Positions 48,526 to 56,974 of a stretch of DNA of 64,000 nucleotides are shown here, piece after piece (the stretch's first letter is position 1; each line of letters starts with the position of its first letter). The position numbers and the translations under genes are program-made. The stretch is from assembly GCA_019419555.1 (NCBI GenBank), contig DXZR01000001.1:1-64000 (forward strand), read 5' to 3'. The DNA comes from Collinsella sp. Lineage in GTDB: Bacteria; Actinomycetota; Coriobacteriia; Coriobacteriales; Coriobacteriaceae. The notes beneath the pieces are model-generated. The model did not search any database. It was not told the DNA's origin and saw only the letters and a list, made by a program, of their open reading frames with translations.

Positions 48526-48969
48526 ATGGTTGGCTTTATTCTTACCGGTCATGGACAGTTCGCACCCGGCCTCGCAAGCGCTATCGCTATGGTTGCTGGC
48601 GACCAGCCCGCTTTTACCGTCGTTCCTTTTGAGGGCGACCAGGCTGCTTCCTACGGTGAGGATCTCCGCGCCGCTATTACCGCCATGCGCGAGGAGTGCG
48701 ATGGCGTGCTCGTCTTTACCGACCTGCTTGGTGGCACCCCGTTCAACCAGGCGATGATGATTGCCCAGGATGTCGACAACGTCGAGGTTCTGACCGGCAC
48801 CAACCTTCCCATGGTTATTGAGCTTCTGTTCCTCCGCGGCAACGCCACGCTCGCCGAGCTTGGCGAGCAGGCCGTGACCGTTGGCCAGACGGGCATCACC
48901 GCCCAGACGGTCGCATCCGTTGCCGGCTCCGACGAAGAGGATATCTTCGGCGACGAGGACGGCATCTAA
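48526..48969 (+). CDS. PTS system IIA, mannose family
   Basis: The 147-residue EIIA(Man) domain has phosphoacceptor H9 in FILTGHGQFAPGL and the VLVFTDLLGGTPFNQA segment. It takes phosphate from HPr and passes it to the IIB encoded two genes downstream. An acidic tail (DEEDIFGDEDG) ends it. It leads an operon IIA-yajC-IIB-IIC-IID; the gene order with YajC resembles glycosaminoglycan and amino-sugar PTS loci of streptococci. Its stop overlaps yajC by one base. Confidence 0.92.
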   Translation: MVGFILTGHGQFAPGLASAIAMVAGDQPAFTVVPFEGDQAASYGEDLRAAITAMREECDGVLVFTDLLGGTPFNQAMMIAQDVDNVEVLTGTNLPMVIELLFLRGNATLAELGEQAVTVGQTGITAQTVASVAGSDEEDIFGDEDGI

Positions 48970-49250
48970 TGGCCGATTTCGGAGCCAACGTCCTGAGCTC
49001 CTCGGTCGCCCTTTTAGGCCTGCTTGTCATCATGGGCTTGATTTACACCATCTGGTCGCAAATCAACATGAAGAAGAAGCAGAAGTACTTCAAGGAGCTG
49101 CACACCGAGCTCAAGCCGGGTCAAGAGGTTCTTTTCGCCGGCGGTATCTACGGAACCGTCAAAGGCATCGAAGGCGAGAAGGTCCAGATCAAAGTCCGAT
49201 CCGGAGCCGTCGTAGATGTTTCGCGTTACGCGATTCAGGAGATCAAGTAA
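48969..49250 (+). CDS. yajC: YajC-like small membrane protein inside the PTS operon
   Basis: The 93-residue protein has one N-terminal helix (SVALLGLLVIMGLIYTIWSQ) and the YajC domain: MKKKQKYFKELHTELKPGQEVLFAGGIYGTVKGIEGEKVQIKVRSGAVVDVSRYAI. YajC normally accompanies SecDF in protein translocation. Here its start overlaps the IIA stop (TAATG) and it sits between PTS subunits, so it probably has a special role with this transporter, as in the amino-sugar and hyaluronan PTS loci of some streptococci. Confidence 0.88.
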   Translation: MADFGANVLSSSVALLGLLVIMGLIYTIWSQINMKKKQKYFKELHTELKPGQEVLFAGGIYGTVKGIEGEKVQIKVRSGAVVDVSRYAIQEIK

Positions 49251-49286
49251 CTGTCGTCAGCAAATAACGAAAGGAAGCTGATCAAC

Positions 49287-49769
49287 ATGGCAGAACCCAA
49301 CATTCTTCTTACCCGCATCGATAACCGACTGGTTCATGGTCAGGTTGCCACCCAGTGGAACTCCACCCTGGGCTCCAACCTCATCCTCGTCGCCAACGAC
49401 GACGTGGCGTCCAACACCATGCGCCAGAACCTCATGAAGATGGCCGCTCCCGCCGGCGTCGCTACGCGTTTCTTCTCTCTGCAGAAGACCATCGACGTCA
49501 TTGGCAAGGCGAGCCCGCGCCAGAAGATCTTCATCGTGGCCGAAACACCGGAAGACGTGCTTACGCTCGTCAAGGGCGGTGTGCCTATAAAGAAGGTAAA
49601 CATCGGCAACATGCACATGTCGGAAGGAAAGCGCCAAGTCGCCACCTCCGTCGCAGTTAACGACGAGGATGTCGCTGCGTTTAAAGAGCTGCAGGAATTG
49701 GGGGTGGAGTTGGAGATCAGGCGCGTTCCGAGCACGCCTGTTGAGGACACGAGCAAGCTCTTCTCGTAA
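49287..49769 (+). CDS. agaV: PTS system IIB, mannose/fructose/sorbose (GalNAc) family
   Basis: The 160-residue protein has the phosphoacceptor H17 in LTRIDNRLVHGQVATQW, followed by LILVANDDVASN and GGVPIKKVNIGNMHM, typical of this family. It transfers phosphate to the incoming sugar. ATG 49287 follows AAGGAAG. Specificity is inferred from context with agaS and nagA, which fits N-acetylgalactosamine or a related amino sugar. Confidence 0.92.
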   Translation: MAEPNILLTRIDNRLVHGQVATQWNSTLGSNLILVANDDVASNTMRQNLMKMAAPAGVATRFFSLQKTIDVIGKASPRQKIFIVAETPEDVLTLVKGGVPIKKVNIGNMHMSEGKRQVATSVAVNDEDVAAFKELQELGVELEIRRVPSTPVEDTSKLFS

Positions 49770-49859
49770 TCCTCGTGATCCACGTTGTCAGGAGTGAAAC
49801 CCTGACGTTCTGTACGTGAAATCCAAAGTGCGTACATACATTTTGAAAGGAGGAGCAAG

Positions 49860-50660
49860 ATGGAATACTCGATCATCCAGATCGCTCTGGTCTTCGTCGT
49901 CACGTTCATCGCGGCAATCGACCAGTTTGACTTCCTCGAGTCTCTCTATCAGCCCATCGTCACCGGCGCCGTCATCGGTCTTATCCTTGGCGACCTCAAC
50001 ACCGGTCTTCTCGTGGGTGGTACCTATCAGCTCATGACGATCGGCAACATGCCGATCGGAGGCGCTCAGCCGCCTAACGCCGTCATCGGCGGCATCATGG
50101 CAGCCATTCTCGCTATCGCCACGGGCCTCGAGCCCAACGCGGCAGTCGGCCTCGCCATTCCGTTCGCTCTGCTTGGCCAGCTTGGCGTTACCCTGGTCTT
50201 CACGCTTATGTCCCCGCTTATGTCCACGGCCGATAACATGGCTCACAACGCGGACACCAAGGGCATCGAGCGCCTGAACTACTTCGCCATGGCTCTGCTC
50301 GGCCTGATCTTCGCTGTCGTCGTCACCCTGTTCTTCATCGCTGGCGCTACCATCGGTCAGACCATCGCTTCTGCCATCCCGACTTGGCTGCAGACCGGTC
50401 TCTCCGCTGCAGGCGGCATGATGCGCTTCGTCGGCTTCGCCGTCCTGCTCAAGGTTATGATGAACCGCGATATGTGGGGCTTCTTCCTCATGGGCTTTGG
50501 CCTCGCGCTCATCACCGTTGCCAACGATTCGCTGGCAACCCCTGCTCTGCTCATCCTCGCTCTCATCGGCTTCGGCATCGCTTTCTGGGACTTCCAGCAG
50601 CAGACCGAGCTGAAGGGTGCAGCTGTTTCTGACGGAGGTGACTTCGAAGATGGCATCTAA
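49860..50660 (+). CDS. agaW: PTS system IIC, mannose family (AgaW-like)
   Basis: The 266-residue membrane permease has about eight helices. LEPNAAVGLAIPFALLGQLGV and GGTYQLMTIGNMPIGGAQPPNAVIGGIMA match the substrate channel signatures of ManY/AgaW. It works with IID to carry the sugar. It follows IIB by 90 nt, with AAAGGAGG before ATG 49860, and its stop overlaps the IID start. Confidence 0.93.
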   Translation: MEYSIIQIALVFVVTFIAAIDQFDFLESLYQPIVTGAVIGLILGDLNTGLLVGGTYQLMTIGNMPIGGAQPPNAVIGGIMAAILAIATGLEPNAAVGLAIPFALLGQLGVTLVFTLMSPLMSTADNMAHNADTKGIERLNYFAMALLGLIFAVVVTLFFIAGATIGQTIASAIPTWLQTGLSAAGGMMRFVGFAVLLKVMMNRDMWGFFLMGFGLALITVANDSLATPALLILALIGFGIAFWDFQQQTELKGAAVSDGGDFEDGI

Positions 50661-51732
50661 TGAGTATGTGATCCCGGAGCACTACGAGGATCTCACTCCT
50701 GCTCCGCAGCTCGACCAGAAGACCCTCAACAAGATGGCTTGGCGCTCCTGCTTCCTGCAGGCATCGTTCAACTACGAGCGCATGCAGGCCGCTGGCTGGC
50801 TTTACTCCATCATCCCCGGTCTGGAGAAGATCCACACCAACAAGAACGACCTCGCGGCTTCCATGAGCCACAACCTGGAGTTCTTCAACACCCACCCGTT
50901 CCTCGTCACCTTTGTTATGGGCATCGTGCTTTCGCTCGAGCAGAACAAGGTTGACATCCCCACGATCCGCGCCGTCCGCGTCGCCGCAATGGGCCCGCTC
51001 GGTGGTATCGGTGACGCCCTGTTCTGGCTGACGCTCGTGCCTATCACGGCCGGCATCACCTCCAACATGGCCATCAACGGCAACGCCGCTGCACCGATCA
51101 TCTTCCTGGTGATCTTCAACGTCGTCCAGTTCGCTCTGCGCTTCTGGCTCATGAACTGGTCCTACAAGCTTGGCACCAGCGCTATTGACGCTCTGACCGC
51201 CAACATGCAGGCCTTCACGCGTGCCGCTTCCATCATGGGCGTCTTCGTCGTCGGTTGCCTGGTCGTCACCATGGGTGGCACCCAGATCAACCTCCAGATC
51301 CCCAACGGCACCACCCGTGGCCTCTCCGCTACTACCGTGATCGTCTCCGAGAAGGAGGCCGAGAACTTCACCGGTATGGAGGGTATCGATACCGAGACCG
51401 CTGAGGCCGGTACCATCGCCATGACCGATGAGGACGGCAACGCCCTCACCGCTTCCGATGCCGACGGCAACGCTGTCGAGTGCGGCGTCACCGATCTGGG
51501 CAACGGCATGGAGTCCGTTACCTACGGCACCGTTACCGAGGATCCGGTCAACTTCTCTGTTGCCGACACCCTCAACACCATCGTCCCGAAGCTCGTCCCG
51601 CTTATGCTTACGCTGCTGCTTTACTACATGTTCGCTAAGCACAGCTGGACCCCGACCAAGGGCATTCTCCTGCTCTTCGTCCTTGGCATCCTGGGCGCTG
51701 GCCCGCTTGGTCTCTGGCCGAGCATCTGGTAA
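50650..51732 (+). CDS. agaD: PTS system IID, mannose family, with a large insertion
   Basis: The 360-residue protein is about 80 residues longer than the usual ~275-285. The N-terminal LDQKTLNKMAWRSCFLQASFNYERMQAAGW and the central AMGPLGGIGDALFWLTLVPI are standard. Between the helix ending near residue 212 and the final VADTLNTIVPKLVPLMLTLLLYYMF lies an acidic, Thr/Gly-rich insert (residues ~215-310) with repeated DEDGNALTASDADGNA-like motifs, probably extracytoplasmic. ATG 50650 overlaps the IIC stop by 11 nt. Confidence 0.9.
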   Translation: MASNEYVIPEHYEDLTPAPQLDQKTLNKMAWRSCFLQASFNYERMQAAGWLYSIIPGLEKIHTNKNDLAASMSHNLEFFNTHPFLVTFVMGIVLSLEQNKVDIPTIRAVRVAAMGPLGGIGDALFWLTLVPITAGITSNMAINGNAAAPIIFLVIFNVVQFALRFWLMNWSYKLGTSAIDALTANMQAFTRAASIMGVFVVGCLVVTMGGTQINLQIPNGTTRGLSATTVIVSEKEAENFTGMEGIDTETAEAGTIAMTDEDGNALTASDADGNAVECGVTDLGNGMESVTYGTVTEDPVNFSVADTLNTIVPKLVPLMLTLLLYYMFAKHSWTPTKGILLLFVLGILGAGPLGLWPSIW

Positions 51733-51798
51733 GGCTCTAGCTTGAGGGGTGTGTCCCTACGCGGCTCACACCCCGACCCCTTAAGCCATGTGTATGTT

Positions 51799-51838
51799 AA
51801 AAGCCGCGTGCTCGAAAGAGCGCGCGGCTTTTGTTTTC
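51799..51838 (+). terminator. Rho-independent terminator of the amino-sugar PTS operon
   Basis: AAAAGCCGCG, GCTC-GAAA-GAGC, CGCGGCTTTT, GTTTT. Confidence 0.93.
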
Positions 51839-51917
51839 TTGTTGATTCGGGTGTGGCAGACAGATAATGCTAAACACCCTAGGTAGTTAGCCGAATTCGA
51901 GCAAAAGGGAGGATAGG

Positions 51918-52649
51918 ATGGCGATCGGAGCGCGTAAGCAACCGCTGTACGATCAGCTGGTCGATATTCTGACCGAAAAGATTGACCATGAATATCGCGC
52001 CGGTGACATGATTCCTTCCGAGCGCGAACTTTCGGAGCGCTATGGTCTCTCGCGCACTACGGTACGCCTGGCTCTGCAGGAACTGGAGCGTTTAGGACTG
52101 GTGGTTCGGCAGCACGGTCGCGGTACCTTTGTGACCGACCGTTCGGCAAAAGCAACCAATCTTATGCAGTCCTACAGCTTTACCGAGCAGATGCGCGCGA
52201 TGGGTCGAGAACCCGAGACCACGATTCTCGAGTTTTGCGAGATGGAGGCCGATAAGAATCTGGCCGAGCATATGGGATTGCGCATCGGTGATCGCATTTT
52301 TAAGCTCAAGCGCCTTCGTTCTGCCGACAACATGCCCATGATGGTCGAACGCAGCTATCTACCGGTTCGTCAATTTCTGTCCCTAAAGCGACCGCTGCTG
52401 GAGCGTAAGCCGCTTTACGATGTGATTGAGCAGGACTTTCAGCAAAAGATTCGCGTGGCCGAAGAGGAGTTCTATGCGAGCATAGCCCGTCCCACCGATG
52501 CCCACCTTTTGGGAATTGTCGAGGGCTCGCCTGTGCTCGATTTGGTCAGGACTACGTATAACGAGTCAAACGAGGTAGTGGAGTACACACTCTCGGTTGC
52601 TCGTGCCGATCAGTTTAAATACAAGGTTTACCACCAGCGCAGTAACTAG
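51918..52649 (+). CDS. nagR: GntR-family regulator, NagR/DasR-like (HutC/UTRA)
   Basis: The 243-residue regulator has a winged helix (residues ~9-75: LYDQLVDILTEKI, IPSERELSERYGLSRTTVRLALQELERLGLV, HGRGTFV) and a UTRA domain. Members of this group sense N-acetylglucosamine 6-phosphate or glucosamine 6-phosphate. Identical TGGTTACTACCA sites before the PTS operon and before agaS make this its likely regulon. ATG 51918 follows GGGAGGATAGG. Confidence 0.9.
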   Translation: MAIGARKQPLYDQLVDILTEKIDHEYRAGDMIPSERELSERYGLSRTTVRLALQELERLGLVVRQHGRGTFVTDRSAKATNLMQSYSFTEQMRAMGREPETTILEFCEMEADKNLAEHMGLRIGDRIFKLKRLRSADNMPMMVERSYLPVRQFLSLKRPLLERKPLYDVIEQDFQQKIRVAEEEFYASIARPTDAHLLGIVEGSPVLDLVRTTYNESNEVVEYTLSVARADQFKYKVYHQRSN

Positions 52650-52689
52650 TGCTCGCATCGTTTCCATATGGTGATTCTTTGCATTTAAC

Positions 52690-52701
52690 TGGTTACTACC
52701 A
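52690..52701. promoter_or_regulatory. NagR/DasR-type operator before agaS
   Basis: TGGTTACTACCA, extended to the perfect dyad CTGGT-TACT-ACCAG, is identical to the site at 48397-48408. It overlaps the -35 region of a promoter whose -10 box TATAAT is at 52719-52724, so binding should repress agaS. Confidence 0.75.
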
Positions 52702-52763
52702 GATAACCAACCGAAGTGTATAATTGCACGTCAGAGGATTACTTCTAGAGAGAGGTATTAGAA

Positions 52764-53930
52764 ATGTTCGAGAAGAGTGTCGAGGAGCTCACCGAGCTCG
52801 GCGCCCAGATCACCACGGCCGAGATTGCTCAGCAGCCCGAGCTTTGGCGTGATACGCTCAACATCTATCGCGAGAACAAGGAGGCCATCGAGGCCTTCCT
52901 GGCCGAGGCTCGCGCTATGGGCGAGGGTCGTCTGTCCGTTGTCTTCACCGGTGCCGGTACGTCCGACTACGTTGGCGATACCTGCGCCCCGTACCTGCGT
53001 CACGCTGGCAACACTGATCTCTACGACTTTAAGCCCATCGCCACGACCGACATCGTGAGCGCCCCGCGCGACTTCCTGCGCGCCGAGGATCCCACGCTCG
53101 TGGTTTCCTTTGCCCGCTCTGGCAACAGCCCCGAGAGCCTTGCCGCCGTTGCCGTTGCCAAGGAGCTCGTCCACAACGTCAAGTTCCTCAACATCACCTG
53201 CGCTCCCGAGGGCAAGCTTGCCGTCGAGTCTGCCGATGATCCCAATGCGCTGACGCTGCTCATTCCGCGCGCCAACGACAAGGGCTTCGCCATGACCGGT
53301 TCTTATTCCTGCATGACCCTGCTCTCCACCCTTATTTTCGACACTGCCTCTGACGAGCAGAAGGCCGAGTGGGTCGAGACGATTGCCAAGATGGGCGAGG
53401 AGGTCATCTCCCGTGAGCCCGAGATCGCCGATTACCTGGCTGGCGACTTTAACCGCGTGACCTACTTGGGTTCTGGCTCCTTCGGTGGCCTTGCCCAGGA
53501 GAGCCAGCTCAAGATTCTTGAGCTCGCTCACGGTCTGGTCGCTACTTCCTACGACACCTCCATGGGCTATCGTCACGGACCTAAGTCCTTCGTCGACGAT
53601 AAGACGCTCGTCTTCGTGTTCGTCAACAACGACGCCTACACCCGTCAGTACGACATCGACATCCTTAACGAGATCGGTGGCGACGATATTGCACAGCACA
53701 CCGTCGCCGTTCAGCAGGAAGGTGCCACCGTCTATGAGGGTGAGTCCTTCACCTTTAAGTGCTACGAGGCGCTTCCCGAGGGCTACCTTGCTCTGCCGTT
53801 CGTGATGTTCGCCCAGGCTATCAGCCTGCTCAACTCCGTGCGCGTGGGCAACACGCCCGATACGCCGAGCCCCACCGGCACGGTTAACCGCGTGGTCAAG
53901 GGCGTGACGATTCACCCCTTCACCGCTTAA
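52764..53930 (+). CDS. agaS: SIS-domain isomerase/deaminase, AgaS type
   Basis: The 388-residue protein has two SIS sugar-isomerase domains: SVVFTGAGTSDYVGD and LVVSFARSGNSPES in the first, VTYLGSGSFGGLAQESQLKILEL and GYRHGPKSFVDDKTLV in the second. AgaS converts galactosamine 6-phosphate to tagatose 6-phosphate with ammonia release. It fits the pathway between NagA, which deacetylates, and the LacC-like kinase. It has its own promoter with a NagR/DasR-type operator and ends at a strong terminator. Confidence 0.9.
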   Translation: MFEKSVEELTELGAQITTAEIAQQPELWRDTLNIYRENKEAIEAFLAEARAMGEGRLSVVFTGAGTSDYVGDTCAPYLRHAGNTDLYDFKPIATTDIVSAPRDFLRAEDPTLVVSFARSGNSPESLAAVAVAKELVHNVKFLNITCAPEGKLAVESADDPNALTLLIPRANDKGFAMTGSYSCMTLLSTLIFDTASDEQKAEWVETIAKMGEEVISREPEIADYLAGDFNRVTYLGSGSFGGLAQESQLKILELAHGLVATSYDTSMGYRHGPKSFVDDKTLVFVFVNNDAYTRQYDIDILNEIGGDDIAQHTVAVQQEGATVYEGESFTFKCYEALPEGYLALPFVMFAQAISLLNSVRVGNTPDTPSPTGTVNRVVKGVTIHPFTA

Positions 53931-53948
53931 TCGCGTCCCCCTGTAAGG

Positions 53949-53985
53949 GCGCCCGTCCGCTCATAACGGCGGGCGGGCGCTTTTT
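53949..53985 (+). terminator. Rho-independent terminator of agaS
   Basis: GCGCCCGTCCGC pairs with GCGGGCGGGCGC (one G-T pair), followed by TTTTTGTTTT. Confidence 0.93.
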
Positions 53986-54047
53986 GTTTTACGTGAGCTG
54001 GGTATAAGCATCACCACAGTCAACTGCTTTAGAAGCAAGGAGTGCAT

Positions 54048-55217
54048 ATGAGCACGTACGCAATTAAGGCTGACAAGTTCTTCTTGCCGGCAGGCCCGCA
54101 ACTGGGCGGCTATCTTATGGTCGAGGATGGCGTCTTTGGCGCCTGGCAGGCCGACGAGCCCTCTTGCGAGATTAAGGACTACACGGGATCGTGGATCGCA
54201 CCGGGTATGGTCGATACTCACATCCATGGCTTCTACAACCACTCAACTACCGATAACGATCCCGAGGGCATCGATATCAGCTCGACCGAGCTCGCCCGTC
54301 GCGGCACCACCAGCTGGCTGCCCACGACGTTCACCGATGGCGTCGAGCAGATCAAGGACGCCTGCGCCGCCATCGCTCAGGCGGACGAGGGCCGCGGCCC
54401 CGACTTCTGCGGTGCTCGCATTCAGGGCATCTACCTGGAGGGCCCCTTCTTTACCATGAAGCACGTGGGCGCGCAGAACCCCGCTTACCTGATCGATCCC
54501 TCCGAGGAGGTCTTCGATCAGTGGCAGGAGGCTGCGGGTGGTCGCATCGTCAAGAGCGCCATGGCGGCCGAGCGCGACGGTGCCGCTGCTTATGCGGCTG
54601 CTCTGAATGCCAAGGGTGTGGTGACCAGCATCGGTCACTCCGACGCCACCTACGATGAGTGCATCGCCGCCATTAACGCCGGTGCCAGCTGCTTTACGCA
54701 TACCTATAACGGTCAGCGCGGGCTGCATCACCGTGAGCCCGGTGTCGTGGGTGCTGCCATGTCCACGCCCGAGACCTACGCCGAGATCATCTGTGACGGC
54801 AAGCACGTAAACCCTGCCGCCATCAAGGCACTGCTGCAGGCAAAGGGCTGGCAGCACACGGTGCTCATCACCGACTGCCTGGGCTGCGGCGGCATGCCCG
54901 AGGGCAGCTACACCAGTGGTGGCATGGACGTCATCATGAAGGACAACCTGTGCTGGCTCGCCGACGGCAAAAGCATTGCCGGCTCGGTGCTCACGCTTGC
55001 CCAGGGCGTCAAGAACATTGTCGATTGGGGCATCGCCAGCGCTGATATCGCCATTCGCATGGCAACCGAGGTGCCGGCTCGCTCTGCGCACATCGAGGAT
55101 AAGTGCGGCAGCATCATGCCGGGTCGCGACGCCGACTTTGTCGTGTTCGACCATGAGCTCACCCTCGTCGAGACGTATGTTGGCGGCCAGAGCGTCGGCA
55201 ACGCCTTTACCGATTAA
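54048..55217 (+). CDS. nagA: N-acetylglucosamine-6-phosphate deacetylase
   Basis: This 389-residue amidohydrolase removes acetate from N-acetyl amino-sugar 6-phosphates. Metal and substrate motifs are PGMVDTHIHGFYNH, GIYLEGPFF with the metal glutamate, SIGHSDATYDE, FTHTYNGQRGLHHREPG and VLITDCLGCGGMPEG with the catalytic aspartate. ATG 54048 follows AAGGAG 5 nt away. A 46-codon remnant of a second nagA copy lies at 57935-58075, downstream in the same cluster. Confidence 0.95.
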   Translation: MSTYAIKADKFFLPAGPQLGGYLMVEDGVFGAWQADEPSCEIKDYTGSWIAPGMVDTHIHGFYNHSTTDNDPEGIDISSTELARRGTTSWLPTTFTDGVEQIKDACAAIAQADEGRGPDFCGARIQGIYLEGPFFTMKHVGAQNPAYLIDPSEEVFDQWQEAAGGRIVKSAMAAERDGAAAYAAALNAKGVVTSIGHSDATYDECIAAINAGASCFTHTYNGQRGLHHREPGVVGAAMSTPETYAEIICDGKHVNPAAIKALLQAKGWQHTVLITDCLGCGGMPEGSYTSGGMDVIMKDNLCWLADGKSIAGSVLTLAQGVKNIVDWGIASADIAIRMATEVPARSAHIEDKCGSIMPGRDADFVVFDHELTLVETYVGGQSVGNAFTD

Positions 55218-55229
55218 CGATAGAAAAAG

Positions 55230-55261
55230 ACGGCGGGCCCGAATCTGCTCGGACCCGCCGT
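55230..55261. terminator. Terminator between convergent nagA and flavodoxin genes
   Basis: ACGGCGGG-CCCGA, loop, TCGG-ACCCGCCGT. On the minus strand it is followed by CTTTTTC, so it terminates the flavodoxin gene well and nagA less so. Confidence 0.85.
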
Positions 55262-55292
55262 ATGGGTTAAACGCTCAAAAGCACCTTAACAG

Positions 55293-55877
55293 TTACAGCT
55301 TGTTAACGATCTTCTTTGCCGTGCGCTTGACGCCGGCCACAAGACCCCCCGCGGGATGCTCCTTTTCGTATGCTAGACGCTTCTCGCGCTTGGCGTACTC
55401 TTCGACGATGATGTCGCCATACTCGTCTTCGATCTTGTCGAAGAAGTCGACGGCGCCCTTAATTTCCTCAGCAGTTGGGTGCCCCTTCTGGACGCCGCCG
55501 GCGAGCTTGAACGGCCCCCACGTATCAAAGCCGGGGCAGCCGTAGACACCCATAAAGATGGCCTGTCTCATGCGGCAGATGCCATCGATATCCTTGCCGT
55601 ACCACTTGTTTTTGCCACCGTAGGTCATAAGGCCAAACACCTTGTCCTGCGGCTGCAGTACGTTCGTGAGCACGCGTGCCATGTCCTTGTCGATCTCGGA
55701 GTAATAGATGCCCGTGGCGACGCCGATCAGATGATATTCGTGCAGGTCGGGGTACTCGTTTTTACCGAGTGACCTCACGTCGAGGGTATCGATTTCGGGG
55801 TGCGCCTCGACGATGGCGTCCACGAGCTTTTTCGTATTGCCGTGGTGGCGTGAGGCATAAAGGATGATGGTTCGCAT
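55293..55877 (-). CDS. Flavodoxin-family protein
   Basis: The 194-residue protein starts MRTIILYASRHHGNTKKLVDAI, the FMN phosphate loop (S-R-H-H-G-N-T) of flavodoxins. It continues with HLIGVATGIYYSEI and VFGLMTYGGKNKW. A ~50-residue helical C-terminal extension with basic residues (AKREKRLAYEKEHPAG) exceeds a plain flavodoxin. It would carry electrons or act as a flavin-dependent reductase in the cytoplasm. ATG 55877 follows AAAGGCC; a much longer open frame upstream overlaps the epimerase gene and is spurious. Confidence 0.88.
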   Translation of the reverse strand: MRTIILYASRHHGNTKKLVDAIVEAHPEIDTLDVRSLGKNEYPDLHEYHLIGVATGIYYSEIDKDMARVLTNVLQPQDKVFGLMTYGGKNKWYGKDIDGICRMRQAIFMGVYGCPGFDTWGPFKLAGGVQKGHPTAEEIKGAVDFFDKIEDEYGDIIVEEYAKREKRLAYEKEHPAGGLVAGVKRTAKKIVNKL

Positions 55878-56033
55878 AAGAAGGCCTTTCAGCTGTAATT
55901 GCATCAATGTCTGTATGGTACCCCGTTGCATGGCTGGGAAACCGGACGCATCGATGAACGTGCGGGTTTGTCCTTTGGTCAGGGCCGAGACGGGTTCTTG
56001 CGAGCAAAAAGCAGTTGTTCGAAAGGATGGACA

Positions 56034-56915
56034 ATGGAATACGCTCTCTCCAACGATTCGATTTCTATCAAGGTCTCCACGGCCGGCGGCTCGTTTACCT
56101 CGATTGAGGCTGGAGGTCGCGAGTACTTGTGGCAGGGCGATCCCGCCGTGTGGTCCGGCCAGGCACCGATTTGCTTCCCGATTTGCGGAGGTTTGCGCGA
56201 TAACAGCGCCATGACGTTTGCCGGACATCATGTGAAGCTCGCCCGCCACGGCTTTGCGCGCAAGCAGGAGTGGAAGCTGTTGAGCCAAAGCACAAACGAG
56301 CTGGCTATGTGCCTGGCATCCGAGGATAACGCCGCGCTGCTGAGCGATTATCCGTATCCGTTTAAACTTGTCGCCCGCTATACGCTCGAGGACGCCGGTG
56401 TGCGCGTCGCCTATGAGGCTACCAACGAGGGCACCGAGGACATGCCGTTCTTTATCGGTGGACATCCCGGCTTTAGGTGTCCGCTCGATGAGGGCGAGGC
56501 CTATACGGACTACGAGTTGCGTTTTGAGAAAGACGAGGCTGTGGAGCTCTGCACCGCCGTTCCCTCGACCGGATTGATTGACGTGACCAATCGCTCCAAG
56601 AACCCCATGGTGGGAAAGACACTGCCTCTGTCGCATGAGCTCTTCGATTTTGCGGAGACCATCTTTGATGTGCTCGAGAGCCGTCAGGTCACGCTTTCCA
56701 AGAAGGGGGAGGACAAGGGCGTCCGCCTGAGCTTTGAGGGCTTCCCGTATCTCATTGTGTGGAGTAAGCCCGAGGGCGATTTTGTGGCGGTTGAGCCCTG
56801 GGGCGGCCTTTCGACCTGTTCCGATGAGGACGACGTACTTGAGCATAAGCGCGGCTGCCTTGTCGCTAAGCCCAAGGAGACCGTCGTTCGCTCGTTCACG
56901 ATTGAGATTCTGTAG
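56034..56915 (+). CDS. Aldose 1-epimerase family protein (LacX/YeaD-like)
   Basis: The 293-residue beta-sandwich protein has GGSFTSIEAGGREYLWQGDPAVWSGQAPICFPICGGLRD, the catalytic histidine in HGFARKQEW, FFIGGHPGFRCPL with a second histidine, and EPWGGLSTCSDEDD. Galactose-mutarotase-like proteins interconvert alpha and beta anomers of hexoses or hexose 6-phosphates, which fits the amino-sugar cluster. ATG 56034 follows GAAAGGATGG. It lies 59 nt before the kinase. Confidence 0.9.
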   Translation: MEYALSNDSISIKVSTAGGSFTSIEAGGREYLWQGDPAVWSGQAPICFPICGGLRDNSAMTFAGHHVKLARHGFARKQEWKLLSQSTNELAMCLASEDNAALLSDYPYPFKLVARYTLEDAGVRVAYEATNEGTEDMPFFIGGHPGFRCPLDEGEAYTDYELRFEKDEAVELCTAVPSTGLIDVTNRSKNPMVGKTLPLSHELFDFAETIFDVLESRQVTLSKKGEDKGVRLSFEGFPYLIVWSKPEGDFVAVEPWGGLSTCSDEDDVLEHKRGCLVAKPKETVVRSFTIEIL

Positions 56916-56974
56916 TCGCATGTAGCCAATTCGTTTTGCAAGGCATAAGGAGCCTGCGAGATAAGGAGCTAGAA

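Noticed and set aside
55878..56921. N-terminal extension of the flavodoxin frame on the minus strand
   Set aside because: The extension lies opposite the epimerase gene; the flavodoxin FMN loop begins at the ATG at 55877, which has its own ribosome site.
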